From: DASRFA01 sp035651755
GTDB taxonomy: Bacteria; Desulfobacterota; Binatia; UBA12015
DNA: 64,000 nt
NCBI GenBank assembly: GCA_035651755.1
Contig: DASRFA010000013.1
Location: 62,001-126,000 of the forward strand
Reading direction: 5' to 3'
This document shows positions 42,780 to 52,291 of the stretch, one piece after another (position 1 is the stretch's first letter; every line of letters begins with the position of its first letter). The position numbers were made by a program, and so were the translations under genes. The notes beneath the pieces were generated by a model. It did not search any database and was not told the DNA's origin. It worked only from the letters and a program-made list of their open reading frames with translations.

Positions 42780-44357
42780 TCAGCGGCGGCCCGAGCGCAG
42801 CAGCGACTGGTACGCGACGAGCGACCGCGCGTGGTCGCGGTCGGCGCGGAGACCGACGTGGCCGTCGGGTCGCACGGCGAGGACGGCGATGCCGTCCACC
42901 CCGAGGGCCTCGCTGGTCGTGCCGTCGAGGCGCGGCCAGCGCTCGTCGGACGGCTCGCTCGCGAGCACGACGGTCGTCTCGATCACGGACGGATCCGCTG
43001 CCGCTCGCACCGACTCCTCGACCCCGGCGACCCCGTCCGCGCCGTCGCACGAGCCGGCGATGACCAGCGCGGTGTGGCCCGCTCGGTGGGCGAGCTCGTG
43101 CAGGAAGCAGCGCTCGCCGTTCGGGAACCGGACCGGGACCGTGTCGGGAAGCCTTCCGCCCGGATGAAGGGTCGCGTCCGTATCGCCCATCACGATCGGC
43201 GACGCCGAGTAGTCGATGTCGAGCTCGGCCTCGGCGATCACCTCGTGGTGGCGGGACGTCGGGTCCGCGAACACCCTGCGGAGCTCGCGGTCGCGCGCGC
43301 GTCGCTCGGCGGGGTCGACGAGCGTGTGCGCGTGCTCGGCCGCGTCGCCCGACGCGGTGATCGTCTCGGCGACCGGCCGCCGCTCGACCTCGTAGCTGTC
43401 GAGCAGGTCCGCGCTGCTCTCCCCGGAGCACACGAGCGCGAGCTTCCACGCGAGGTTGAACGCGTCCTGCAGGCCGCTGTTCATCCCGTGACCCTGCGAC
43501 GGCGAGCAGACGTGCGCTGCGTCGCCCGCGAGCAGCACGCGACCGGAGCGGTAACGGGTCGCGACCTTCGTGTGGCAGTGGAACCGCGTCGGGTTGGCGA
43601 CGCCATCGAACGCCACCTCGGGGTGGTAGCGGCCGATCGTCGCGAGCGCGTCGGCGACCAGGTCCGAGTCCGGGCCGCTCGGACGGAGGTAGACGCGCCA
43701 GCGCTCCTTCGGAAGGGCGGTCAGGATCACCGGGATCGCCTCGAGGTACGCGTAGTTCGCCTCGAACGGCTCGGACCAGCCGCGGAGCGTGACGTCGAAC
43801 ACCGCCCACGGCTCCGGGATGTCGTGACCCGCGAGGTCGATTCCCGAGAGCTCGCGCGTGGTGCTGTGGAGGCCGTCGCAGCCGACGACCCAGTCGACCG
43901 ACGTCTCTTCGTGCGCGCCGCCGCTCTCGATCGCGGCCACGATGCCGTCTCGCCGCTGCTCGAGGGCGACGAGCCGCGTCGCGCGCATGACGTCGCCGCC
44001 CCGGCGGCGGAGATAGTCGGTCAGGATCGACTCGGTCACCTCCTCGGAGATCCCGAGGTTGAAGCCGTGCCGGCTGCCGCAGGTCGCGAGGTCGATGACG
44101 CCCAGCACGTCGCCCCCGGAGTGGAGACGGGCCGTCCGTTGCTTGACACCGATCGCAAGGAAGGGATCGAGGATCCCGAGCGATTCGAAGACCTCGAGCG
44201 ACCGCGGGTGCACGACCGTCGCGCGATCCCAGTGCAATGGCGCGTCGTGCGCGTCGATGAGCCGACACGGGACGCCGCGGCGGTGGAGCTCGGCAGCGAG
44301 GAGCAGTCCGGTCGGCCCGGCGCCGACGATCAGAACGCGCGCGTCCTTCGGCGTCAT
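42780..44357 (-). CDS. FAD-dependent monooxygenase (aromatic hydroxylase type)
   Basis: A 525-residue class A flavin monooxygenase. FAD sites are VLIVGAGPTGLLLAAE at 8-23, the DG motif in VVGCDGLHSTTRELSG and GDAAHVCSPSQGHGMNSG. It belongs to the same broad family as the gene at 31253 but is clearly distinct, closer to polyketide-tailoring and pentachlorophenol-type hydroxylases. The C-terminal thioredoxin-like domain is present. The substrate is unknown. It ends 3 bases from the convergent TMTC-like gene, and its start is divergent from the nitronate monooxygenase gene with a 68-base gap. Confidence 0.88.
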   Translation of the reverse strand: MTPKDARVLIVGAGPTGLLLAAELHRRGVPCRLIDAHDAPLHWDRATVVHPRSLEVFESLGILDPFLAIGVKQRTARLHSGGDVLGVIDLATCGSRHGFNLGISEEVTESILTDYLRRRGGDVMRATRLVALEQRRDGIVAAIESGGAHEETSVDWVVGCDGLHSTTRELSGIDLAGHDIPEPWAVFDVTLRGWSEPFEANYAYLEAIPVILTALPKERWRVYLRPSGPDSDLVADALATIGRYHPEVAFDGVANPTRFHCHTKVATRYRSGRVLLAGDAAHVCSPSQGHGMNSGLQDAFNLAWKLALVCSGESSADLLDSYEVERRPVAETITASGDAAEHAHTLVDPAERRARDRELRRVFADPTSRHHEVIAEAELDIDYSASPIVMGDTDATLHPGGRLPDTVPVRFPNGERCFLHELAHRAGHTALVIAGSCDGADGVAGVEESVRAAADPSVIETTVVLASEPSDERWPRLDGTTSEALGVDGIAVLAVRPDGHVGLRADRDHARSLVAYQSLLRSGRR

Positions 44358-44425
44358 CCGGGATGCTCTACCTCAAGCTCGCGGCCACCGGTATCGTCGT
44401 CAGCAGTGCTGGCTGAGTTGCGGCT

Positions 44426-45475
44426 GTGAGCCTGAAGGCGCTTTTCGGGATCGCTCTGCCGGTCGTGCAGGGCCCGATGGCGGGCGTGCAGGACGCCGCG
44501 CTCGCGATCGCGGTCTCGAACGCGGGCGGGCTGGGCTCGCTGCCGTGCGCGATGCTCGCACCCGATCCGCTGCGCGCCGAGCTGAAGAAGATCGCCGCCC
44601 AGACCACGCGACCGTTCAACGTGAACTTCTTCTGCCATCGCCAGCCCGAGCCCGACCCGGAGCGCGAAGCCGCCTGGCGGCGCGCCCTTGCGCCGTACTT
44701 CGCGGAGTACGGCATCGATCCCGCGAGCGCTCCGGCGGGACCGGGCCGGCTGCCGTTCAGCCACGACGCGGCCGACGTGCTCGAGGATTTACGGCCTCCG
44801 GTCGTGAGCTTCCACTTCGGCCTTCCGCCGCCGGATCTGCTGCGGCGCGTTCGGGCATGGGGTGCGACCGTCCTCTCGTCGGCCACGACGGTCGCGGAAG
44901 CCCGCTGGCTCGAGGGCCACGGCGTCGACGCGATCGTGGCGCAGGGTCTCGAGGCGGGCGGCCATCGCGGCTCGTTCCTGTCGACCGATCTCTCGGCGCA
45001 GATGGGCACCTTCGCGCTCGTGCCGCAGATCGTGCGGGCGGTGAAGGTGCCGGTGATCGCTGCCGGCGGCATCGTCGACGCGGCGACGGCTACGGCCGCG
45101 GTCGCGCTCGGCGCGGCCGGGGTGCAGGTCGGGACGGCCTACCTCCTCTGCCCGGAAGCGACGACGAGCGCCGTGCATCGCGCGGCCGTCGCGAGCGAAG
45201 CGGCGCGCTTCACCGCCGTCACCAACCTGTTCACCGGCCGTCCGGCGCGCGGCATCCCGAACCGCCTGATGCGCGAGCTCGGTGCGCTGAGCGACCTGCC
45301 GCCGCCGTTCCCCCTCGCCGCAGCGGCGCTCGCACCGTTGCGAGCGAAGGCGGAAGCCCTCGGCCGCGGTGACTTCACGCCGCTCTGGGCAGGGCAGAAC
45401 GTCGGCGGATGCCGGGAGGTGCCGGCGGCCGACCTCACGCGCGAGATCGCGAGCGCGCTCGTCGACGTCGCCTGA
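44426..45475 (+). CDS. Nitronate monooxygenase (2-nitropropane dioxygenase family)
   Basis: A 349-residue FMN enzyme with a TIM barrel. It starts at GTG 44426 (SLKALFGIALPVVQGPMAG). FMN-binding and catalytic segments are QGPMAG at 15-20, AQGLEAGGHRGSF with catalytic His180, VIAAGGIVDA and GAAGVQVGTAYLLCPEA, the class I nitronate monooxygenase pattern. It oxidises alkyl nitronates such as propionate-3-nitronate to carbonyls and nitrite; family members with other roles (enoyl-ACP reductase FabK-like) are known, so the exact substrate is not certain. It is divergent from the flavin monooxygenase gene. Confidence 0.87.
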   Translation: MSLKALFGIALPVVQGPMAGVQDAALAIAVSNAGGLGSLPCAMLAPDPLRAELKKIAAQTTRPFNVNFFCHRQPEPDPEREAAWRRALAPYFAEYGIDPASAPAGPGRLPFSHDAADVLEDLRPPVVSFHFGLPPPDLLRRVRAWGATVLSSATTVAEARWLEGHGVDAIVAQGLEAGGHRGSFLSTDLSAQMGTFALVPQIVRAVKVPVIAAGGIVDAATATAAVALGAAGVQVGTAYLLCPEATTSAVHRAAVASEAARFTAVTNLFTGRPARGIPNRLMRELGALSDLPPPFPLAAAALAPLRAKAEALGRGDFTPLWAGQNVGGCREVPAADLTREIASALVDVA

Positions 45476-45481
45476 ATCTCG

Positions 45482-47896
45482 TCAGAGCCCGCCGGGCGGC
45501 AGGAAGAAGCTCGCCGGCAGCTCGACCGACCCATCGATGAGCGTCCAGCTCGAGGCTGCGCACCCGAGGGCGTCGTCCGAGCACGCGTCGGCGCCGTAGC
45601 AGGCGAAGCTGAAGACGCTGGAGGGGTCGCCGATGAAGCCCGTCGAGCCGGCGTTGATCGTGCAGTAGACGAAGCGCGGCTCGCTGCCCCCGGGGAAGTA
45701 GACGTTTCCCGTCACGTCCTCCACGAACAGGGCTCCGGAGATGTCCGGCGCGAAGTTCAGCGAGATCGCCCATCGCTCGTCGCCGACGTCCTTGCTCACG
45801 AGGAAATGCTGCTGGTCGGGCGTCAGCGTCACCCCGCGCCCCAACGCGCCGCCGGCGGCGCCGTCCGGTGCACCCGGTCTCGCCGGCGCGCCGGCCGACG
45901 CCACCCCGTAGCCGCCCGGCGGCAGGAAGAAGCTCGTCGCCAGCGGGACGTCCGGATCGATCGCCGACCACGAGCTCGCGGAGCAAGCGATCGCGGAGCC
46001 CGGGCACGCGTCCGCGCCCGAGCAGAAGAAGCGGAAGGTGCTCGATGGATCGACGATCGTTCCGGTGCTGAGCTGGTTCGGCGTGCAGTAGACGAACGCG
46101 GGGGTGCCGCCGCCCGGGAAGTAGACGTTCCCGGTCGCGCTCGTGACCTCCGGGTCGGCGAAGGTCGGCATCGTGTTCAGCGAGATCGCCCAGCGCTGGT
46201 CGCCGACGTCCTTGTTCACGAGGTACGAGGCGCGGTTCGGCGCGAGCGTCGTTCCGCGCGCGGTCGCGCCGCCCGTGCGCGCGAACTTCAGGAAGAGCGG
46301 GTGCGTCGAGCCGACGTCGCCGCCGCCGAAGAGCGAGAAGCAGGTGCCGTCCCAGGTCGACGGGTCGTCCGGGTTGACCCGCGTCGTCAAGTAGTCACCC
46401 CAGCGGTTGCCGTCCGGACCGTGATCGCCCTCGGTGAGGTCGACGGCGGCCCAGTCCGCGTCCGGGTCACCGCTCGAGACCCACGCCGCGCAGCCCGGGT
46501 AGTAGGCGCCTCCGCCGTACGCGATCGTGCCGCCGAGCGCGCCGTCCCGATTGGGCGCGACCGACGGGTAGAGCCACGCGTAGTCGGAGTTCCAGATCTC
46601 GAACTGCGAGACGAGCGAGGCGTCGCCCTCCGAGATCCGGGCGCCCGCCACGTACGGATACGCGAAGCCGCCGCCCTGCGGCTCGTTCCAGAGGAAGCCG
46701 ACGACGCCACCGGCGCGGTACGCGCCGACGATGCGGCGATCGGTGCGCGCGCACATGTCGGTGCCGTCGGGCGACGGGCAGCTGTACGCGTCGTACTCGC
46801 CGCCGTCCGGCAGCGAGATCGCGACCTCGTGCAGGTCGGCGCTGTCCGCGTCGTCGCGCCAGGCGCCCAGCTGGAGCGTCTCGCCGAGCTCCGGGGTCGA
46901 GCTGTGGTACGCGAAGTACGCGGTCGTCGTGGATCCCGCGGCGACGCGCGGGCTGAAGCGCTCCGACAGATAGTAGCCGTACGAAACGCTGTCGCAGCCG
47001 GCGAGGTCGTCGAGCGAGATGCGGTACACCACCGAGCGGTCGAACGTGCCGTCCTCGCCGGTCTTCTCGTCGCCGCCCTCGTACGAGTTCGTCGTGCCGT
47101 AGAGGTTCGACGTCCCCACCTGGAGGTCGGGGAAGTCGAGGAAGCGGTCTTCCGGCAGCCCGAAATCGCTCGCGACGAAGCCGAAGGAGCAGTCGAACTC
47201 GCCGTCGGCGCCGGCATCGACGTTGATGCGCTGCACGTTCCCCGCGTCGCCCTCGATCGAGTACTGCTGCAGCCAGAAGATCGAGTCGGTACGCGGATCG
47301 TAGATCGTCACCTGGTCGCAGCAGAAGTGCTGGCCCTCCGGCGGGTCGAAGGGGTTCTCGTTGGGCTCGAGGAACTCGAACGAGCCGCCGCCGTCGAACG
47401 AGAGCGCTCCGAACCAGTTGCCGGTCATGAGGACGACGTCGCCCTTGACGGCGACGCTCGGCTCGGACGTGGTCGAGAGACTGCCGTCCGGGATGACGGG
47501 CCAGAGATCGATCGACGTCCGGAGATCGACGGCGCTCGCCGCCTGCGGCGACGCGACGCCGCGCCCGGCGCCGCCGCGGTGGGTCGGCGGCGACGTCGGG
47601 CCCGGAGCGCGGAGCGCGCGTCCTAGGGCGCCGCCGTCGCGCGGCAGATCCGGCGGACCGGGCCGATGCGTTCGGTCGAGGTCGCGCTCGCGGCGCCGCA
47701 GAGCCTCGGGCGCGAGCGGGCCGCGCGAGCGCCGGAGCGCGGACTCGGTCACCGGGTCGGGCGCCTTCGAGCCGCGGAAGGTCGGAACGCGGCGTGTGGC
47801 GGCCTCCTCCGCCGCGGCCGGCCCCGTCGCGGCGATCGCGACGACGGCCGCCGCGACCGCGAGCGCGAGCCCCCATTCCCGTGCGTTTCCGAACAC
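45482..47896 (-). CDS. Large exported protein with C-terminal tandem repeat
   Basis: An 804-residue protein from GTG 47896, with GGGAGG seven bases ahead and a signal peptide (AVAAAVVAIAATGPAAAEEA). A disordered Pro/Arg-rich stretch (about 35-115) leads to a beta-rich, Asp/Gly/Tyr-rich domain of about 420 residues resembling sialidase-like or exo-alpha propellers (SEPSVAVKGDVVLMTGNWFG). Two tandem modules of about 115 residues end the protein. Both contain a KDVGD-x-RWAISLN element, TGNVYFPGG, two cysteine pairs and the closing FFLPPGG. No catalytic set is recognised. The repeat looks like a surface-binding or anchoring module. It has its own 199-base upstream region. Confidence 0.8.
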   Translation of the reverse strand: MFGNAREWGLALAVAAAVVAIAATGPAAAEEAATRRVPTFRGSKAPDPVTESALRRSRGPLAPEALRRRERDLDRTHRPGPPDLPRDGGALGRALRAPGPTSPPTHRGGAGRGVASPQAASAVDLRTSIDLWPVIPDGSLSTTSEPSVAVKGDVVLMTGNWFGALSFDGGGSFEFLEPNENPFDPPEGQHFCCDQVTIYDPRTDSIFWLQQYSIEGDAGNVQRINVDAGADGEFDCSFGFVASDFGLPEDRFLDFPDLQVGTSNLYGTTNSYEGGDEKTGEDGTFDRSVVYRISLDDLAGCDSVSYGYYLSERFSPRVAAGSTTTAYFAYHSSTPELGETLQLGAWRDDADSADLHEVAISLPDGGEYDAYSCPSPDGTDMCARTDRRIVGAYRAGGVVGFLWNEPQGGGFAYPYVAGARISEGDASLVSQFEIWNSDYAWLYPSVAPNRDGALGGTIAYGGGAYYPGCAAWVSSGDPDADWAAVDLTEGDHGPDGNRWGDYLTTRVNPDDPSTWDGTCFSLFGGGDVGSTHPLFLKFARTGGATARGTTLAPNRASYLVNKDVGDQRWAISLNTMPTFADPEVTSATGNVYFPGGGTPAFVYCTPNQLSTGTIVDPSSTFRFFCSGADACPGSAIACSASSWSAIDPDVPLATSFFLPPGGYGVASAGAPARPGAPDGAAGGALGRGVTLTPDQQHFLVSKDVGDERWAISLNFAPDISGALFVEDVTGNVYFPGGSEPRFVYCTINAGSTGFIGDPSSVFSFACYGADACSDDALGCAASSWTLIDGSVELPASFFLPPGGL

Positions 47897-47951
47897 CGAC
47901 GTCCTCCCGTCCGCTCTCGGCCCGCCGCGTCCTCTGGCGCGGGCTTGGCTA

Positions 47952-47970
47952 CGTAGGCCGCGCGCCTACG
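47952..47970. promoter_or_regulatory. Inverted repeat upstream of the large exported protein
   Basis: CGTAGGC (47952-47958) and GCCTACG (47964-47970) form a perfect 7-bp inverted repeat with a CGCGC centre, about 56 bases before the GTG start at 47896. It could be a regulator site or a terminator for the carbonic anhydrase transcript arriving from the right. Confidence 0.4.
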
Positions 47971-48095
47971 GGTTGTCCATACGGAAAGAGACGTATCGCC
48001 GGTGACCCGGAACGCACTGCGGCCGGACGCTGCGGGGCGGGGCGCGCGGATGATTCGCTCGCCGCCGCAGCGGGCGGCGCGGTCGGAGTCCGCGC

Positions 48096-48848
48096 TCAGC
48101 GCGGCGCGGGGCGCAGGAAGTCGAGCCCACCCGTCGCGACGTCGTACATCGCTCCGGCGATCTCGATCGTGTGCGACGCGTCGAGCTCGGCGAGCACGGG
48201 GCTCCGGCGCGGGATCTCGGCCATGGCGAGCTCGACGTTCTTGCGCGCGACCGCGTCGACGAAAGCGTCATTCTTCGACGAGCGCTCGCCCGCGTACTCG
48301 GTGGCGTCGACCGCCGGACGGATCTTCGCGAGGAGGCCGGTGAGGTTCCCGAGCTGCGCATTGTCGATCGCGCCCTTGATCGCGCCGCACGAGGTGTGGC
48401 CCATCACCAGAACGACCTTCGCCCCGACGAGCTTGCAGGCGAACTCCATGCTGCCGAGCAGGTCGTCGTTCACGACGTTTCCCGCGACGCGCGCGTTGAA
48501 GCAGTCGCCGATGCCGAGGTCCATGATCGTCTCCGCGGGTGCGCGGGAGTCGATGCAGCTGAGGATCACCGCCGCGGGGTACTGGCCCTTGGCGCTCGCC
48601 TTCTGCTGCGCGAGGTAGTCGTGCGGCGACTCCTTCCCGAGGCGGAAGCGCTCGTTCCCCTGCTTCATCATCGCGAGGATCTCGTCGGGGGTGAGCTTGT
48701 CCCGCTGCGCCTTGCTCAGCGCTGCCGCGTAGGCGAGCGGAGACGCAGAGAACGTCGCGGCTGCCGCAGCGGCGCCGGCAATCGCGAGAAATCCGCGTCG
48801 ACCGACGCAGCACGTGTGCGAGAACCCCGCTGTCGCCTCACCCGCCAT
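48096..48848 (-). CDS. Tat-exported beta-carbonic anhydrase
   Basis: A 250-residue protein. ATG 48848 is chosen because GGAGGGGG precedes it. The N-terminus has RRGFLAIAGAAAAAATF, a twin-arginine signal, so the folded enzyme is probably sent to the periplasm. The beta-class zinc site is present: Cys and the Asp-Arg dyad in LSCIDSRAPAE, then His and Cys in MGHTSCGAIKG. It interconverts CO2 and bicarbonate. The normal beta-class length is about 200-220 residues; the extra part is the signal. It lies 79 bases after the D-aminoacylase gene on the same strand. Confidence 0.92.
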   Translation of the reverse strand: MAGEATAGFSHTCCVGRRGFLAIAGAAAAAATFSASPLAYAAALSKAQRDKLTPDEILAMMKQGNERFRLGKESPHDYLAQQKASAKGQYPAAVILSCIDSRAPAETIMDLGIGDCFNARVAGNVVNDDLLGSMEFACKLVGAKVVLVMGHTSCGAIKGAIDNAQLGNLTGLLAKIRPAVDATEYAGERSSKNDAFVDAVARKNVELAMAEIPRRSPVLAELDASHTIEIAGAMYDVATGGLDFLRPAPR

Positions 48849-48927
48849 GATCCCCCTCCAGCCGCCGGATGGAGGCCGCCTGATCCCAGATGGGATGCGG
48901 AAGGTCAAACCCGATCGGAATGCGGCT

Positions 48928-50541
48928 TCACGCACCGAGGCGCAGCACCTCTCCCGCGCGTGCCGCGCGGTCGAAACGTCCGTTCTCCACGACGACGCTC
49001 CCGTTCAGCACGACCGCTTCGATCCCCGCCGGCCGCTCGCGCCACGCGTCCGCGATCGCATCGGGGTCGAAGACGACGAGGTCGGCCGCGAGACCGCGCT
49101 CGATCCGCCCTCGGTCGCCGAGGCCCATGCGCTCGGCGTTGAAGCCGGTCATGCGGCGCACGGCCTCGGGCAGCGAGAGCAGCCCGAGCTCCCGCACGTA
49201 GCGCCCGAGGACGCGTGGGAAGGTCCCGAACGAGGCCGGGTTGTCGACGCCGTTGCCGGTCAGGATCGTGTCGGTCTCGAAGCAGCACGCGCGGTGCGCG
49301 AGCACCTTCCGGAGGCTCGTCTCCTCGGCGTCGCGGCCCGAGTAGTTCCAGTTCATGATGCGCGTCTGGCTCCCGAGCTCCGCGATGAGGTCGAGGTACG
49401 TCTCGGCCGGCGCGGCGCCGCGATCGCGCGCGATGTCGGCGACGGTCTTCCCCTCGTACTCTCGCCGCTCCTGCTTCGGCACCCACAGGATCTGGGTGTC
49501 GTCCCAACGCATCCCGAGCGAGGGCAGGACGAAGTCGAGGCCGCTCACGAGGCGGCTCCGCGATTCGGGATCGGTCACCGAGCCGCGGATGTCCTTCAGC
49601 GCCCACGGCGGCAGGAAGACGACGAGCGTCGTGTTGCCTCCGACGTACGGGAACGCGTCGCACGCGATGTCGACGCCCTCGTCGAGCAGGCGGTCGAGGT
49701 GCTCGAGCACGCGGTCGGTCGTGGGCCAGGTCGTATCGCCGACGAAGATGAGGTGCGAGTGCTGCACCTTGACGCCGTGCGCGCGCCAGATCGCGGCGGT
49801 CTCGTCGAGCGCCGTCAAGTTGCTCGGCGGCCGATCGGGATGCGCGAAGAGCCCGAGCGCGATGTAGCTGCGCGCGTGCGAGGTGTAGACGCCCCGTCGC
49901 TCCGCGAGCGGCTTGCTGACCGCGACGAGCTCGTCGGTGTCCGCGAAGATTCCCGGCGCGTAGCCGAGGCCGGTCGAGAGGCCGATCGCGCCCTCGTCGA
50001 GCGACGACCGGACGAGGTCCGCCATGCGGGCGAGCTCCTCGGGCGACGCCGGTCGCGGATCGGAGCCCTTGACTGCGGCGCGGACGGTGCCGTGGCCGAC
50101 GAGCTGCGCGACGTTCAGCGAGAGACCGCGCTGCTCGAGCGCCGCGAGGTAGCTCGCCATGCCCGACCAGCCGTAGTCGAGGTCGCGATCGTGCAGCATG
50201 CGGCCGATCTGCGGGAGGAGGGCGGCGTTGGCGTCGAGGTAGGGCGCGGGCGAGCAGCCGCAGTTGCCGGCGACGATCGTCGTGATGCCCTGCTCGAGGA
50301 GCGGCGCCAGCACGTCGGCGTGATCCGGCTGCGGCAGCACCCAGTCGCTGTGGGAGTGCATGTCGATGAAGCCCGGGGCGACCGCCTTCCCGCGGCAGTC
50401 GACGCTGCGGGCGGCCTCGGCCCCGGCGAGGTCGCCGACCGCGGCGATGCGCCCTTCCGTCACGCCGACCGAGCCCGCGAAGCCCGCGCGCCCCGTGCCG
50501 TCGAAGATCGTGCCGTTCTCGAGAACGAGGTCGAACGACAT
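48928..50541 (-). CDS. N-acyl-D-amino-acid deacylase family amidohydrolase
   Basis: A 537-residue metal-dependent hydrolase of the D-aminoacylase group. The entry strand GFIDMHSHSDW carries the HxH ligands, AGNCGCSPAP provides the family's conserved cysteine, and THARSYI- and HSHLIF-like segments provide further ligands. The C-terminal DLVVFDPDAIAD is typical of the small beta domain. It hydrolyses N-acyl-D-amino acids or related amides, in the cytoplasm. GGAAGGAG precedes the ATG and the upstream esterase gene ends only 27 bases away, so they are probably one transcript (esterase, deacylase, possibly carbonic anhydrase). Confidence 0.9.
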   Translation of the reverse strand: MSFDLVLENGTIFDGTGRAGFAGSVGVTEGRIAAVGDLAGAEAARSVDCRGKAVAPGFIDMHSHSDWVLPQPDHADVLAPLLEQGITTIVAGNCGCSPAPYLDANAALLPQIGRMLHDRDLDYGWSGMASYLAALEQRGLSLNVAQLVGHGTVRAAVKGSDPRPASPEELARMADLVRSSLDEGAIGLSTGLGYAPGIFADTDELVAVSKPLAERRGVYTSHARSYIALGLFAHPDRPPSNLTALDETAAIWRAHGVKVQHSHLIFVGDTTWPTTDRVLEHLDRLLDEGVDIACDAFPYVGGNTTLVVFLPPWALKDIRGSVTDPESRSRLVSGLDFVLPSLGMRWDDTQILWVPKQERREYEGKTVADIARDRGAAPAETYLDLIAELGSQTRIMNWNYSGRDAEETSLRKVLAHRACCFETDTILTGNGVDNPASFGTFPRVLGRYVRELGLLSLPEAVRRMTGFNAERMGLGDRGRIERGLAADLVVFDPDAIADAWRERPAGIEAVVLNGSVVVENGRFDRAARAGEVLRLGA

Positions 50542-50568
50542 GGCTTTGCTCCTTCCGAACCCTTTGCG

Positions 50569-52218
50569 TCAATCGAAGGCGGCGTCGTAAACGCTCCACC
50601 AGTACTCGCACTCGCGACGGCGGAAGCCGCTCACCGCCGAGATGTCGACATCGAGGTTCAGGCGGAGGTCGGTCGCGTCGTCGTAGGTCGGCCAGCGGAC
50701 GGCGCCGTCGCCGTTCGGATCGCCGGTCGATGCGAGCCGCGTCCAATAGCCCTGGATCGCGTCGACGAGCGCGCGGTCGTCGTCGGTCGCTGGCGGCGGC
50801 GAGCCGAAGACGTACGCGATCTCCGCGCCGTGCAGCGCTCGGAGGTCGAGCGGCTGGAGCGCCGGGATCTGAACCCAGCGCGCGAAGTTGTAGAGGTAGA
50901 CGGTCGCGCCGGCGGCCGCGGCCCGCCGCGCGCTGTCGTACGTCCCGCAGACGAGGCCGCTGTCGCCGACCACGCGCACGAGCGCGTCCTGCGGCGTGGC
51001 GAAGCTCGCCGCGGGATACACGGCGGCGATCTCGTCGGCCCGCTCGCCGTAGCGCTCGCGCAGCGCCACGACGTACTCGTCCTCGGTCCGCACCGGCGCG
51101 ACGCCGAGAAAGAAGATCGTGCCCTCGTCCGCGTTCGCTCCGATGACGTAGGGCACGTCCGCGAAGCGGCGCGCCGCGAACAGAGCGCGCGGCTGGTCGG
51201 GGAGGAAGTCGCCGTCGACGACCGGTCCGACCGCGACGCCGCTGTCGAGGAGCGCGCCGACGCGAGCCCGGCGCAGGCAGGCGAGCTCGTCGGCCGCGCC
51301 GGCGCAGCCGACGACCGCCGCGATCTGCTCGGCCTGCGCCGCCGCTTCCGCCGGCGTGTCCTGTCGGGTCGTGCAGCCGCCGCTCTCGCTGATCGCGCGG
51401 TGGAAGAGGCCGCCGCTTCCGGGCGACACCATGTGGAGGCAGACGTCGACCGAGCCGGCGGACTCGCCGAAGATCGTGACGTCGTCCGGGTCGCCTCCGA
51501 ACGCCGCGACGTTGTCGCGCACCCATGCGAGCGCGGCGCGCTGGTCGAGGAGCCCCTGGTTGCCGGCGAAGGGATGGTCGGGATCCTCTGCCGCGAGAGC
51601 GGGGTGCGCGAAGAACCCGAGCTTTCCGAGGCGGTAGTTGGTCGTCACCACGACGACGGCGCGCGTCTCGCTCAGGATGCGACCGTCGAAGATCTTGCCG
51701 CCGAGCCCGAGCGGGACGTCGTCGCCCGCCGAGCCGAACTCGTTGCCGCCGCCGTGGAACCACACCATCACCGGCAGCGGCTCGGCGGGCGCGGGATCGG
51801 GAGTCCAGACGTTCAGGTACAGGCAGTCCTCGTTCTCGCTCGGCGTCCCGAGCGTCGACGGGCGCTGCGGGCACGAGCTTCCGAAGGCGGTCGCCGCGAG
51901 GGTGTCCGTCCACGGAGCCGGCGGGGCCGGCGGGCGCCACCGAAGGTCGGCGACCGGCGGCGCGGCGAACGGGATGCCGAGGAAGCGGCGCGTTCCGCCG
52001 ACGACCTCGCCCTGGACCATGCCGTCGTGCAGGCGGAGCAGCGTTCCCTGCTGGATCTGCTGCCCGGACGTGCCCGCTTGGTCCGAGCAGCCGAGCGCGC
52101 CCGCAACGCACGCGGCGACGAGCAGCCCCGCCGGCGTGCGCGCGATCCGAGCCGGGCGATCGGCGGAGTCGCGCGACGCTGCGTGTGCGCGTATGTTGGG
52201 TGCGTATCGCGTTTTCAT
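50569..52218 (-). CDS. Carboxylesterase (type B) lipoprotein
   Basis: A 549-residue alpha/beta hydrolase of the carboxylesterase/lipase type B family. The start at 52218 gives a basic N-terminus and a lipobox, LLVAACVAGALGCSDQ, so it is probably membrane-anchored. The oxyanion loop is VMVWFHGGGNEFGSAG, the nucleophile elbow is IFGESAGSVDV, the acid is in GANADEGTIFF, and the catalytic His is in LRALHGAEIAYVFG. SENEDCLYLNVW is the usual disulfide/signature segment. It hydrolyses carboxylic esters outside the cytoplasm. It is divergent from the P-loop kinase gene (73-base gap). Confidence 0.92.
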   Translation of the reverse strand: MKTRYAPNIRAHAASRDSADRPARIARTPAGLLVAACVAGALGCSDQAGTSGQQIQQGTLLRLHDGMVQGEVVGGTRRFLGIPFAAPPVADLRWRPPAPPAPWTDTLAATAFGSSCPQRPSTLGTPSENEDCLYLNVWTPDPAPAEPLPVMVWFHGGGNEFGSAGDDVPLGLGGKIFDGRILSETRAVVVVTTNYRLGKLGFFAHPALAAEDPDHPFAGNQGLLDQRAALAWVRDNVAAFGGDPDDVTIFGESAGSVDVCLHMVSPGSGGLFHRAISESGGCTTRQDTPAEAAAQAEQIAAVVGCAGAADELACLRRARVGALLDSGVAVGPVVDGDFLPDQPRALFAARRFADVPYVIGANADEGTIFFLGVAPVRTEDEYVVALRERYGERADEIAAVYPAASFATPQDALVRVVGDSGLVCGTYDSARRAAAAGATVYLYNFARWVQIPALQPLDLRALHGAEIAYVFGSPPPATDDDRALVDAIQGYWTRLASTGDPNGDGAVRWPTYDDATDLRLNLDVDISAVSGFRRRECEYWWSVYDAAFD

Positions 52219-52291
52219 GTGTCGCCCGGCCTGGCGACGCTCGCGCAGTGCACGGCTTCGCCGCGCGCGTTCTCTCGCAAGACGGGCCCGT

